Of a stretch of 64,000 bases of DNA, positions 53,176-64,000 are shown one piece after another (the first letter of the stretch is position 1; each line of letters begins with the position of its first letter). Position numbers and translations under genes: made by a program. Below the pieces are notes generated by a model that made no database searches, was not told where the DNA came from, and worked only from the letters and a program-made list of their open reading frames with translations. Source of the stretch: Macrostomum hystrix (taxonomy: Eukaryota > Platyhelminthes > Macrostomidae); contig CATNEN010000007.1 of the NCBI GenBank assembly GCA_950097015.1, positions 3,100,001 to 3,164,000 on the forward strand, read 5' to 3'.

Positions 53176-54651
53176 TGCAATCTGGCACAGTCTATTGGAA
53201 TGTGTTGGCTTCAATCTGGGACAGTCTATTGGAATGTGTTGGCTGCAATCTGGCACAGTCTATTGGAATGTGTTGGCTGCAATCTGGCACAGTCTATTGG
53301 AATGTGTTGGGTGCAATCTGGCACAGTCTATTGGAATGTGTTGGCTGCAATCTGGGACAGTCTATTGGAATGTGTTGGGTGCAATCTGGCACAGTCTATT
53401 GGAATGTGTTGGCTGCAATCTGGGACAGTCTATTGGAATGTTTTGGCTGCAATCTGGCACAGTCTATTGGAATGTGTTGGCTGCAATCTGGCACAGTCTA
53501 TTGGAATGTGTTGGGTGCAATCTGGCACAGTCTATTGGAATGTGTTGGCTGCAATCTGGGACAGTCTATTGGAATGTGTTGGCTTCAATCTGGCACAGTC
53601 TATTGGAATGTGTTGGCTTCAATCTGGCACAGTCTATTGGAATGTGTTGGCTTCAATCTGGCACAGTCTATTGGAATGTGTTGGCTTCAATCTGGCACAG
53701 TCTATTGGAATGTGTTGGGTGCAATCTGGCACAGTCTATTGGAATGTGTTGGCTGCAATCTGGGACAGTCTATTGGAATGTGTTGGGTGCAATCTGGCAC
53801 AGTCTATTGGAATGTGTTGGCTGCAATCTGGGACAGTCTATTGGAATGTGTTGGGTGCAATCTGGCACAGTCTATTGGAATGTGTTGGCTGCAATCTGGC
53901 ACAGTCTATTGGAATGTGTTGGGTGCAATCTGGCACAGTCTATTGGAATGTGTTGGCTGCAATCTGGCACAGTCTATTGGAATGTGTTGGCTGCAATCTG
54001 GCACAGTCTATTGGAATGTGTTGGCTGCAATCTGGCACAGTCTATTGGAATGTGTTGGCTGCAATCTGGGACAGTCTATTGGAATGTGTTGGGTGCAATC
54101 TGGCACAGTCTATTGGAATGTGTTGGGTGCAATCTGGCACAGTCTATTGGAATGTGTTGGGTGCAATCTGGCACAGTCTATTGGAATGTGTTGGCTGCAA
54201 TCTGGCACAGTCTATTGGAATGTGTTGGCTGCAATCTGGCACAGTCTATTGGAATGTGTTGGCTGCAATCTGGGACAGTCTATTGGAATGTGTTGGGTGC
54301 AATCTGCCACAGTCTATTGGAATGTGTTGGCTGCAATCTGGCACAGTCTATTGGAATGTGTTGGGTGCAATCTGGGACAGTCTATTGGAATGTGTTGGGT
54401 GCAATCTGGCACAGTCTATTGGAATGTGTTGGGTGCAATCTGGCACAGTCTATTGGAATGTGTTGGGTGCAATCTGGCACAGTCTATTGGAATGTGTTGG
54501 GTGCAATCTGGCACAGTCTATTGGAATGTGTTGGCTGCAATCTGGCACAGTCTATTGGAATGTGTTGGGTGCAATCTGGCACAGTCTATTGGAATGTGTT
54601 GGCTGCAATCTGGCACAGTCTATTGGAATGTGTTGGCTGCAATCTGGCACA
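53176..54651. repeat. 34-bp minisatellite, about 43 units
   Basis: Units GCAATCTGGCACAGTCTATT plus GGAATGTGTTGGCT, with GGGACAG, GGGTGC and GGCTTC variants. No stop occurs in any forward frame, so three overlapping open frames of about 500 codons result. It abuts the 32-bp array without a spacer. Confidence 0.97.
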
Positions 54652-55044
54652 GAAATCTTAATCGCTGTTCCACTGCGGACTTTCAGGACAGCTGAAAGAC
54701 TAAATATTTCAGACATACTTCGAATGAGTTTAATGCTCTCTGGAGAAACCGTTTTTCGCCCAACTGGCCAAATTTCGTTCTCTTGATTGCTTGTGAATTT
54801 TTCTTACGAATCGATCACTGTTTTACCGAAGCGAGTGTATTGCAAAAGCGCGCTGTTATTCTACGAGCTAGTTTGGTTTCTTACACTGGAATAACTTGCA
54901 TACCAAATAATAATCTGTATTGCGGTTACTTCATATTGTCATATCTTCAGTGTGGACACACTTTTTAATGACACATGTTTTACTAGGCTTTCTCTTTGGA
55001 TTGAAATATTATGACATGATTCGCTGCAACTTGGAGTTAGGAGA
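54652..55044. other. Spacer, nothing recognised
   Basis: Unique sequence between two arrays, with no gene evidence. Confidence 0.45.
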
Positions 55045-55255
55045 GAGACGGGACAGAGGGACAGAGGGACAGAGGACAGAGGACAGAGGGACAGAGGACA
55101 GAGGGACAGAGGACAGAGGGACAGAGGACAGAGGACAGAGGGACAGAGGGACAGAGGACAAAGGACAGAGGGACAGAGGGACAGAGGGACAGAGGACAGA
55201 GGGACAGAGGACAGAGGGACAGAGGGACAGAGGGACAGAGGACAGAGGGACAGAG
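55045..55255. repeat. Purine-rich GGGACAGA / GGACAGA tandem tract
   Basis: Irregular alternation of GAGGGACAGAG and GAGGACAGAG over about 210 bp. One strand is nearly all purine plus C, a candidate for unusual DNA structure. A looser purine-rich stretch continues to about 55,390. Confidence 0.92.
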
Positions 55256-55390
55256 GTGACAGATGGGTGACAGTGATTGGAATTAGGATAGAGAAGACAG
55301 ATAGAGTAGAAAGGGAAGTTATGGGGTGAGGGTGTGAGGGTGGAGGGGTAGAGAGGGAAGAGGGAAAGCACAGAGGGGGGAGGAGACAGA

Positions 55391-55889
55391 TGGGTGAGAG
55401 GCATGTTGAAAGGGTAACGATGTCTAAGATGTCTAAGAGATATTTTATTCGGGATTCTGGAATTATTCAGGATAAATGAGCGACGCCAGCAAGAGATCAA
55501 TGATCTCTGAATTAGCATTCAATGAGTGCCAAGTTACCGCATGTAGTTCGCAGATGAGGCAATAATTTATTGTTGACAACTGGAGGCGTCAATACTTTGT
55601 TTAAGCAGGTGAGAATTACTGTGCGAAATAAGCCATTTATGTTAGAAGGTAATTGTAACGAAGGAGAAAACCTCTAAGAGTGTAAAACCTCTAAAATATT
55701 GAGTTGGTGCTCCATTGTGTGACATCTTAAAGGGAGCGGAGGGGTGAGACCGTAAGCCAAGTCGCCATACAGAATAATGTTGAACAATTTACTAATTTAC
55801 TAAAAATTTAAAAGGCTTGGTGCGTCGATTTTTTGCTTTTCATAATTCTAAAATTTTCTGGCACAAAAAAAACTAAGCAATAGTATACT
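55391..55889. other. Spacer, nothing recognised
   Basis: Unique AT-rich sequence without recognisable genes. Confidence 0.45.
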
Positions 55890-56415
55890 AAAACTCTCAT
55901 CCTCACATCCTCAATCTCAGATTCTCATCCTCACATCCTCATTCTCAGATTCTCATCCTCACATCCTCATTATCAGATTCTCATCCTCCCATCCGCATTC
56001 TCAGATTCTCATCCTCACATCCTCAATCTCAGATTCTCATCCTCCCATCCGCATTCTCAGATTCTCATCCTCATATCCTCATTCTCAGATTCTCATCCTC
56101 ACATCCTCATTATCAGATTCTCATCCTCCCATCCGCATTCTCAGATTCTCATCCTCCTATCCGCATTCTCAGATTCTCATCCTCCCATCCGCATTCTCAG
56201 ATTCTCATCATCATATCCTCATTCTCAGATTCTCATCCTCACATCCTCATTATCAGATTCTCATCCTCCCATCCGCATTCTCAGATTCTCATCATCATAT
56301 CCTCATTCTCAGATTCTCATCCTCACATCCTCATTATCAGATTCCCATCCTCACATCCTCATTCTCAGATTCCCATCCTCACATCCTTATTCTTACAATC
56401 CTCATCCTCACATTC
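55890..56415. repeat. 28-bp pyrimidine-rich minisatellite
   Basis: Units ATTCTCATCCTCACATCCTC plus ATTCTCAG, about 18 copies, with CCCATCCGCATTC and ATCATATCC flavours. It ends about 100 bp downstream of the minus-strand CRAL-TRIO stop. Confidence 0.95.
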
Positions 56416-56515
56416 TCTCCCTAAGCAGTTAGCATTAGTTTAATTTCCATTCAGATCTGGCAAACTCTCTGGCCAGTTGCAGCCTGCGGTCTCCGCTGCT
56501 GCCGAGGCCATCGTG

Positions 56516-59500
56516 TCAGTTGCTCATGACCTGTGCGCCTTCCGGGATCGCGAACTCCTCCGGTATCTCGAGGGCCGCCACAGCCTCGGCCACGCCGTTC
56601 GCATCCAGCTGTTCGTCGTCTTCAGCGTCAGCCGCTGCGCTGCCGCTAGCCGATGACTGCAGCGACGCGGCCGACGCCGAGTTGGCCAGCGTTGGCGTCG
56701 AAGAGCCAGCGGCGGGCAGTTGCAGCCGGCCCTCTCTGTAGGCCACAATGTTCGGGTGCGGCAGGTGGCCGCTTGGGTGCTTGGCCTCGACGTACTTGGC
56801 CACGTACTCGGCGCAGCCACGCGGATCGTGCTCGTCGGGCTCTTCGCCGGGCGCTGAGCCACGCCAGAACTGTCGCTGTCTGGCCAGATGCTTCCGGCTG
56901 CGGTTGCGGCGCATCTCCTCCAGCAGCCAGGCGGCCAGGTCGGCCGGGAACCAGGCGTCGAAGGCGTCGCGAATTTTCGACTTTCCACGGAGCATCTTCA
57001 TCTTGGCGGCCGTGGCGGGGTGCAGGAACCGCTGAATGGCGCACCAGACGCCGTGGAAGAGGCCACTGTGGTTCACGCAGAACACCTTGCCCAGGCGCTC
57101 CGGATAGAAGTTGCTGAACACCTGCGTCACCGAGTAGCCGAGGCGCGGGTTGCATGCGGGCAGGCTGATGCCTGGGAGCCAGGACAATGGGCAGATGGGA
57201 GGACTTTCACAATGTCTTATCGGGTTCCCCAGATTATTGATTTTATGCGATAATTTTCTAGTTTTTGCTTACACGATCTGCTAATCATCCCATCTAATTT
57301 GGCCATTTGTGGCAACATACTACCTCTAAATGCATAAAAATTTCATCTTTCTGCACAGACATTCCATCTCTCTGCACCGATACTTTCAAACTTTTCCTGA
57401 CAATAACTTTTCCCTGGCAGGCATACGCTACTTGCAGTAGGACGATCCAAAGTGTACCTGTGCAATCGATGACAAAAATCCAGGTGGTCACTCCAGGCCG
57501 CATAGTCCTCTTGGCATTCTCAATCAGGTAGGCGCAGTGGGCTATGGATTCCTCGACCCCGTTGCTATTGGCGTTGGCCTGTGCGAAGCAGGAGTAGATC
57601 ACTGGGCGACCGGACTCATCGAAGCCGACCTGGCGCTGAAGTACATGATATTTTGTCGATATTAGAGGCAAAACTCCAGAGGTAGTCATTTGAAAGCGAG
57701 ATTTTTTTAGTTCGTACGCAGCAATTTTGTTACATGTAGCTTGTTGATTTCAAAGCACTATAGGCATAGAAAATTGTAGCTTTGGTTGAGTTACACCTGC
57801 ATGTGAGTTTGGTTGAGTTACACCTGTGAGTTTGGTTGAGTTACACCTGTGAGTTTGGTTGAGTTACACCTGTGAGTTTGGATGAGTTACACCTGTGAGT
57901 TTGGTTGAGTTACACCTGTGAGTTTGGTTGAGTTACACCTGTGAGTTTGGTTGAGTTACACCTGTGAGTTTGGTTGAGTTACACCTGTGAGTTTGGTTGA
58001 GTTACACCTGTGAGTTTGGTTGAGTTACACCTGTGAGTTTGGTTGAGTTACACCTGTGAGTTTGGTTGAGTTACACCTGTGAGTTTGGTTGAGTTACACC
58101 TGTGAGTTTGGTTGAGTTACACCTGTGAGTTTGGTTGAGTTACACCTGTGAGTTTGGATGAGTTACACCTGTGAGTTTAGTTGAGTTACACCTGTGAGTT
58201 TGGTTGAGTTACACCTGTGAGTTTAGTTGAGTTACACCTGTGAGTTTGGTTGAGTTACACCTGTGAGTTTGTTTCAGTTACACCTGTGAGTTTGGTTGAG
58301 TTACACCTGTGAGTTTGGTTGAGTTACACCTGTGAGTTTGTTTCAGTTACCCTTGTGTGTCAGGACACGCTTCCTAAGAAATCAGGTTCAAACTGGACTG
58401 GGCAATTGTCATTTTGCTTTCTTACGCCTCCTGTCTCTCTCTAAAGCTTTGCTTTAATTTTCCATACTATGGGCAGTGGAACAGTTAGGGGATTAGGGAT
58501 TTTATTTTTCAGTTCTTTCCGGTGCAACTCAAGCTCGCCGCAATACGCTCGCTCTGACATTTTCTTTCACTGCAGTGATTTCCTGTCTCTTAGCTCTTAC
58601 CGCATTTTCTTGCCTTGCTTTCGACCTACTCAAGTGGAATGCACGGGAGTTGGTCGCTGGTGTGTGGGCGGGTCTCACGATTGTGCAAAATTCGGGACAG
58701 TTCTGCTTTACTCACATTTTTAGATCACTGGCCTAACTTGACTAGCTTTTTGACTGGAACAGCTACAGCTGCTGCTGTTGTTGTGTGCGTGTGTGTGTGA
58801 GAGAGCAGAGAATTCGAGAACCAAACCTAAGTTGCATGATTGTGCAACTCCCAAGACGATCACACAGCTGGGATTAAAGTATATTTCTGAGAGCAAACTT
58901 CACAAGGACAAGAAGGGCAATGAATAGCGGCGGTGGAGGTGGGGAGAGAGTCCATTTTGTTTCTCTTCCCTTCTGTTTCTGGGAGAATTCGCACTGATCC
59001 GCTAAGCAACAGGCCTCTAAAACTTTTTTCCTGTCTTGCCACGACCGTTTTCAAATCGAACCATATTTGCTTGACCCGATTCAAGTGTTGCGAAGCCAAC
59101 TGACAATTGCAAGGGCTACTGATAAGCTACTCATGGGATAATATATTAACAGCGCCATAAATCATTCAATAGCATCGGGATGACATTTCAATTGAAGGGA
59201 TAACAATCGTACAGTAGGACTACCAAGCCATTTTGCCGCCCGTTTTTATACCAAGGGGGAGAGAAATTTTTTGGCAGCGCCTGAATGCTAACAGATTTGG
59301 GTGGTGACCGATTGGTTGACAGACTAGGCTGTGGTTGAGCTGCGCCTAATATTTTAACTTGAAATTTGAGAAATTCGCGTCTGGGTGTCCATTGTGGCCT
59401 AGTTCCACCACCTAATGTAGCCCTTGAAGGTCGAGCAAATCCGTCTAGATAAAGGTAGGTGACCACCGAAGACGGAGATGGTACAGGCATATTCGGGTGA

Positions 59501-60237
59501 CATGCTGATAAAATTTGAAGGCCTGGGAAGGTCGCACTGAGGCACAGTGCTAATTAGTGTATAGGGGTGTATGAAATACATTAGCGCTTATGAGGAAAAT
59601 CTGACCTTCGGCCAGAATCATTGAATATCTCGACGGTCTAAAGAGCTGGCGGCTTGATTATTGTTTCAGAAGATGCGCAAAAAAAGTTGGCCCGCATTCT
59701 TGAGTTTCGTGTGCTTGCGTTATTCCGTTCAGATGCAGCAAAAAATTGTTCGGGGGGATTCCCCCCCTGGTAGTTCTACTGTTAACTTAAGGCATAACAT
59801 CTAGCGATTGCCTGTGCATGACTAGTTTGACTCACCATGCTGTGACAGCCGGGCTGCTGATGGCACCAGCGGCAGTCGGCAGTCAGCGGCTGATACGAGC
59901 GTCGCCAAGCGATGGCCTCCCGAAGCTGTTTCTCGGCGGCCTCCAGATTCCATTCGCGAGCTTTGAGGAAGCGCAGCAGCCTGAAAGAAGATCGCAATAG
60001 AACAAGATTGCTAGGAACCCGGACCGATCCGCAATCAGTCGTCCCGCGGCGAGCTATTACCATTCCGATCACCCCTGAGCACACTCACAATAAACAAACC
60101 GATACGTTCTCAGCCAACACTCGCACCCTGCCCTTCCCTTACGTTTCATCCTCCTGGAAATAGTTCTCTCCCGGCAGCGGCTCCTCGTTGGCAATCCGAT
60201 CGCGAAGCTCCTTCAGCAGCTGGTCATGGTTGCTCAT
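56516..60237 (-). CDS. CRAL-TRIO (Sec14-like) lipid-binding domain protein, four exons
   Basis: Minus-strand exons 60,237-60,143, 59,980-59,836, 57,629-57,458 and 57,171-56,516 give 355 residues with all phases closed. The N-terminal CRAL_TRIO_N helix region shows LLRFLKAREWNLEAAEKQLR (residues 33-52) and AIAWRRSY. The lipid-binding core has VGFDESGRPVIYSCF, WIFVIDCTGISL, FSNFYPERLGKVFCVNHSG and FHGVWCAIQRFLHP, all typical of Sec14-like proteins, which bind hydrophobic ligands such as phosphatidylinositol or tocopherol and move or present them between membranes. After the core comes LARQRQFWRGSAPGEEPDEH and an Ala/Ser/Glu-rich low-complexity tail. No signal peptide is visible, so a cytosolic protein is inferred. 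A short Cys/His stretch (DCRWCHQQPGCH) lies between the two subdomains. The third intron end carries a 23-bp array and a MITE. The ligand is unknown. Confidence 0.88.
57787..58355. repeat. 23-bp minisatellite in CRAL-TRIO intron 2
   Basis: GAGTTTGGTTGAGTTACACC plus TGT repeated about 25 times. On the gene strand each unit reads CACAG|GTGTAACT, resembling a donor. Confidence 0.96.
58356..59210. other. CRAL-TRIO intron 2, unique part
   Basis: No gene, RNA or element was recognised. A TGTG run lies near 58,780-58,800. Confidence 0.5.
59211..59782. mobile_element. MITE-like element, family B, copy 2
   Basis: Ends ACAGTAGGACTACCA and TGGTAGTTCTACTGT are inverted repeats of 15 bp with one mismatch. 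The interior matches 24,762-25,286 over most of its length. It lies in an intron of the CRAL-TRIO gene, as copy 1 lies in a GPCR intron. Confidence 0.82.
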
Positions 60238-62615
60238 AATTGCTTTTTTGCCTGTGTGATTTTGCAGCCTCTAGCCGAGCGGTGCCTTCAAGAAATGGTA
60301 ATTCGTCTGGAAAAAGAACTCAACAGGGACGGTTGGTAAACCCGCTAGCGGCTACGGTTAAGCCTTTTCTCTACAGCTCGTGTTTTGGCTAGTAGGTAGG
60401 CCAATGGGTAATCTCGATTCCCCCTTAATCTTCTCTGTGGGTCCCGGTAAGAAAAAATAATCGATAGGGGAACAGTGAGGAGGTCGGCAGTAAAGAAGGT
60501 GAGAAATGTTGACCGTTCAGTCGACGTTCCGTATTACTTCCATTTTATCGCTTCGTGCGCAGTCCCGCAGAAGACTGTGTGCACCCCTCTGCGCTAAACT
60601 TTTTCGAATCCAGGAAAATAATATTGAGTAGATTACGAGCAATGTTGACTTATTTTAAATATGCGTCATCAATACAAAAACTACTACTTTGTGCAGCAAA
60701 GGTGCAAGAGAAATCTAGCTAGTTTCATATATATATGCAAATTCGAAACAAAAATATGACCGTTTTGCATACATAAAAAACGAAATTACGCCACATACTT
60801 AGTATATGGCGTTTACGCATTTTTTGCGCATTATTGTCTGTTATATTGTAGGTCTGCTCATCAGCTTCAAAAGCAACAAAAACATGCTGAATTATAGCAT
60901 AAATGTTTAATTTACGGAACTTATTCGAGGAACGATACTTGAACTATCTGCTTAACTACCAAAGGATATATACCTTAGTTAAAAGTACAAAGTACAAAGT
61001 ACAATGGATATAAAGGTAGTAAAAGTTTAAGGTAGTAAAAGTCCCAGGAATAGACTTCACTGCAACTGCTCTAAAAACTTTAGCGACGCTAATACAGAAA
61101 GTTTTTTCTGAGCATCTCTGTCACTTTCTAACCCCTTCCTTAGTTTTCGCCCATGCATTTATGCTCCTCAAGCCGATAAAATAGAGCATGGTGTGAACAT
61201 GCACACAAAACACTACAGTAGCAATTCGTTAGCTTCGTATGGTCTAGAAGTTCTTGCCTGCACATAAATATTTTTCAATTGCTACCTCAAATGGCTAAAC
61301 TGAAAGCTAAATGTGCTGACAAAAAAGAAAATAGCATGACATATGTACAAATGCTACCACTAGTAAGTAGACTTTGACGGACCTTTTTAATCGCGCTCGG
61401 CGCTCGATGCTAACGAAGCAGTAATAACGACATTACTTTTACGTGCTTAACTGTTTAAACAAGTTAAACTGCATAGCCTCAAAGATTCATCGTATCAGTA
61501 TACTAAATATAAGCCTTTATAATATAAAAAACATCATTAAATTATTTTAGCATTCTATTTTTGCACCGATAATACACTGTACAAAGTAAGGTACCGATTT
61601 GAGTTTTAATCTCCCTGAGACTATATTTCGATTAACGAGATTGCCATTCGCGGAATTTTTGTGTTGGTATTTATAGCACAGGTAAGTAATATGAACTATG
61701 TGTTATTTTCATGATGTTTTAAATCGTGTAATTTATAACACTATCTATTCTAATCGCATAGCTAAACACCATGGATAGTTCTCAGGAACCTGGGTAGCAT
61801 TAGTGAACTCCATTTGTGGCAAAAAGTTCTCTTTGGAATGTAATTAAGAGGGTGAAGTCTGATTTTAGTAAATATAAATTGTTCTCTTTGCAATTTAATA
61901 TACGTATATACAAAAATGCACTTTTTGCAATTGAAACTTAAATATGTGCAGCAAAACTAGATTTAAAAAAATCATGCAAGAAACTTACATGAATAAAAAA
62001 ATAATTGGAAACTGTCCACACAAATTATTTAAACATTAAGTGCTCATATATTGTCAAATTCTAATTAAGAAATAAATAATAGCAGCTTTAGACGCACATT
62101 TGAGGCTTGCTAACTAACCTAACTTCAGTATGAATATATAAATATTGGTTTGCTTTTGGTCCTGTAGTGATCAAATACCAATTTGGTTATATTGGTATTT
62201 GATGTAATTTAATGCTGTAACTAAGTATCGAATTATTTTAATCTGCCAAGAATCTTAACTGTAAAAAATATAACCTACTCTGCCCTTGTTTAACATGCAT
62301 TGCAACAATATACATAAAACTCTGTTTATTTTTCAGATTTTATTAAGTGAAATGCTGAATGATGTTAGCACTATTTTTGCTTCTATTCTGTACTTCAATT
62401 TTTGTACTTCAAAACTATCTCTAGTTTACAGAAATATTTATCTGACAATTTGGAATTGCAAGACATTCTTATGCAATAAATTTTTGTTACTATGCATGCT
62501 AAAGCACAGACAGATTAAGTTAGAATTATAAATTAGATTAACTTAAATGACAATTGTAACCATTTAATGCATGCTATTCTGCTTTCTATTAGAGATCAAA
62601 ACAAAAATTTTCAGA
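60238..62615. other. Intergenic AT-rich region between divergent genes
   Basis: 2.4 kb with no gene seen. It separates the minus-strand CRAL-TRIO start from the plus-strand 4E-T-like gene, so it should hold both promoters. A CCAATGGGT motif lies near 60,402. A perfect 13-bp inverted repeat lies at 62,170-62,203. The right end has a TTCTATTAG acceptor-like site at 62,592, suggesting a 5' UTR intron or trans-splice site. Confidence 0.5.
62170..62203. repeat. Perfect 13-bp inverted repeat
   Basis: ATCAAATACCAAT at 62,170-62,182 and ATTGGTATTTGAT at 62,191-62,203 with an 8-base loop, in AT-rich intergenic DNA. Confidence 0.9.
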
Positions 62616-64000
62616 ATGAGCAGCGTCAGTCATCAGCAGAAGGACTCCCAAAGCAGCAGCAGCAGCACCCAACCATCGATGTCGAGCGCAGCCTCTGGAA
62701 GCAACAACTGCTCCCAGTCGGAGGACAATGCCAGCCAAGCCAGGAAGCCGCGCGGTCCTCGTCCCGCAGCGAAGCGACGGTCGCAAGATGTCGGCCAGAA
62801 GCAGCCACATCAGCGCCAGCTGATTCGCTACGACCGCGACGCGCTACTGCAGATGCGCGATTCGCGCCTGTCATCCGCCTGGCCCAGAGCTCTAGACAAA
62901 GCCTACGTGGGCGACGGCGGTCTGTGGGACCCAGTGAAGCTGTTCGAAGGAGAGCGCAAGATCAGCGTGTTCGAGGGAAAGACCAAGATTGAGAGAGTCA
63001 GGAACGGTGAGTCTAATGAAATATATAGTATTAATAATGAAGGAAATGTATTTTATTGCTTTAATCTTGTTTTGTTTCAGTTCGAGGAAGCACCATCCAG
63101 CCCTACAGTAGTGGGCAGAGCAATGAGGACAGCAGTTCTTTTGGAAGGTCATCTAGAAGGCGAAGTGAGTTAGATTTTGACTGCAGGTGGAACTAATGCG
63201 ACTGCCGTCGGGTGCAGTGGCTTTTTTAGTGCATTCGAACGTTTACTGTATTGGCCAAGTTGACACCGCCTAAGCCGGTTGGGCTGAGTTTGGAGGTGTG
63301 AAATTTCTGACGTTTGAACACCCATCCCCCTCCTGACCCAGCCTTGCGCTTGCGGCTGTAAGATGTACATCAAGAATGTACACTAAGGGGTCCCATTTTT
63401 TCTTTTGGTGAGGGTATAGGAATGAGGTCCGTATTTTGCAGACATGTTTATTTATTATCGCATTATTTCAACTGTGCCAACTCGCGTAGGAACTCCATCT
63501 CAAGCACCGCCTACGCCTAGACACGTTTCATCTCAGTTTTTCATAATTTAATATTTCGGTGAAATCTTTCTTGCTCCGTTCCGTTATATAAAGAACAATT
63601 TACACGATTCAGTACTGATCTCTCAGCAATAAGTAAGAAAATTTGTATCGCTTTGTATTTAAAAGTATTCATATAAGTTAGGAGTAATGAAGCGATGCAT
63701 ATAATCATTTGACATTTGAATCATTTCAATGTTGTATCCCTTATTTATATCCCTTTAAAGAGTTTAAAAAACTTTACTAAAACGAATCCCAGTTGTAAAT
63801 AATACTATTTCTAAGTAGTCTACATAGGCCTTCTGCGTTTCTAACAGAGCGCACGAAAGAAGAGGCCGCGTCCCCCGCCACTTCGTCCATGTCGAGGCAG
63901 CGCGGCTGGCCGTCAGCGGAGGTCGCAGAGCATCCGACGAGGCCGGAGTCGGAGAAGGAGAACAACAAGAAGGAGCTGCTGCCGCCTCCGCGATTCGGCG
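62616..64000 (+). CDS. 4E-T-like eIF4E-binding protein, 5' part (three exons, runs off the edge)
   Basis: Exons 62,616-63,006, 63,081-63,164 and from 63,848 to the window edge; phases close and about 209 residues are visible. After a Ser/Gln-rich start and a basic stretch (GPRPAAKRRSQ), residues 72-78 give YDRDALL, a fit to the canonical eIF4E-binding motif Y-x4-L-hydrophobic. About 25 residues later GGLWDPVKLFEG matches the conserved GxWDPxxW-type segment of eIF4E transporter (4E-T/EIF4ENIF1). The rest is charged and disordered (RSSRRR, ESEKENNKKELL), as in that family. 4E-T shuttles eIF4E and represses or decays mRNAs in P-bodies; here this is inferred from motifs. An ATTAG acceptor at 62,592 and TTTTCAG at 62,614 lie just before the ATG, so an upstream exon or spliced leader is likely. 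Confidence 0.74.

Noticed and set aside
53168-54786. Three overlapping forward open frames of about 500 codons
   Set aside because: Caused by a stop-free 34-bp unit; simultaneous openness of three frames is a repeat artefact.
57294-57457. Additional CRAL-TRIO coding sequence between exons 3 and 4
   Set aside because: Open only in part and not conserved; GTACAC donor at 57,457 followed by the acceptor at 57,172 gives uninterrupted family sequence.

Overview
This is a window of nuclear DNA from an invertebrate animal. Genes are split by short GT-AG introns, exons are GC-rich in AT-rich surroundings, and products are animal types (rhodopsin-family receptors, an SLC26 anion transporter with STAS domain, a 4E-T-like protein). 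tRNA-derived SINEs, Tc1 and hAT elements are present. The taxon cannot be fixed from sequence alone; a lophotrochozoan or free-living flatworm is a low-confidence guess. The dominant property is tandem repetition: by rough tally more than a third of the window is mini- or satellite DNA, in over twenty unrelated arrays.

Layout. 1-16,070 is almost pure repeat: an 18-bp minisatellite with 1,674-bp higher-order units, a 23-bp minisatellite, and a head-to-tail array of about 330-bp TE-like units. About 5.3 kb of it occurs twice, offset 10.4 kb and almost identical. 17,569-19,164 (-) is a two-exon peptide-type GPCR. 21,861-27,847 (-) is a five-exon bombesin/CCHamide-like GPCR whose introns hold a SINE, a MITE and two arrays. 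28,388-30,262 is three more arrays. 30,770-37,063 (+) is a twelve-exon SLC26 transporter. 38,767-40,252 (-) is a phytanoyl-CoA dioxygenase-like enzyme. 41,905-43,012 (-) is a broken gene cut short by a foldback element. 43,396-44,989 (-) is a four-exon sulfotransferase-like gene. 47,463-52,747 (+) is a type II membrane DXD glycosyltransferase; one intron carries a dead Tc1 transposon with a hAT MITE inserted in it. 52,775-56,415 is four arrays. 56,516-60,237 (-) is a CRAL-TRIO (Sec14-like) protein. 62,616 to the right edge (+) is the 5' part of an eIF4E-binding 4E-T-like gene.

Every gene model given as exons was built by hand from splice consensus, reading phase and family conservation; all phases close and no transcripts were available. 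The genes do not form an obvious pathway.

The most unusual observation is that minisatellites sit on splice junctions. In the SLC26 gene a 42-bp array duplicates a 5' splice site ten times and a 72-bp array duplicates a 3' splice site plus exon start six times; both periods are multiples of three and largely open. In the glycosyltransferase gene the inferred acceptor is the last unit of a 1.2-kb array. Another SLC26 intron begins, at its first base, with a tRNA-like sequence.
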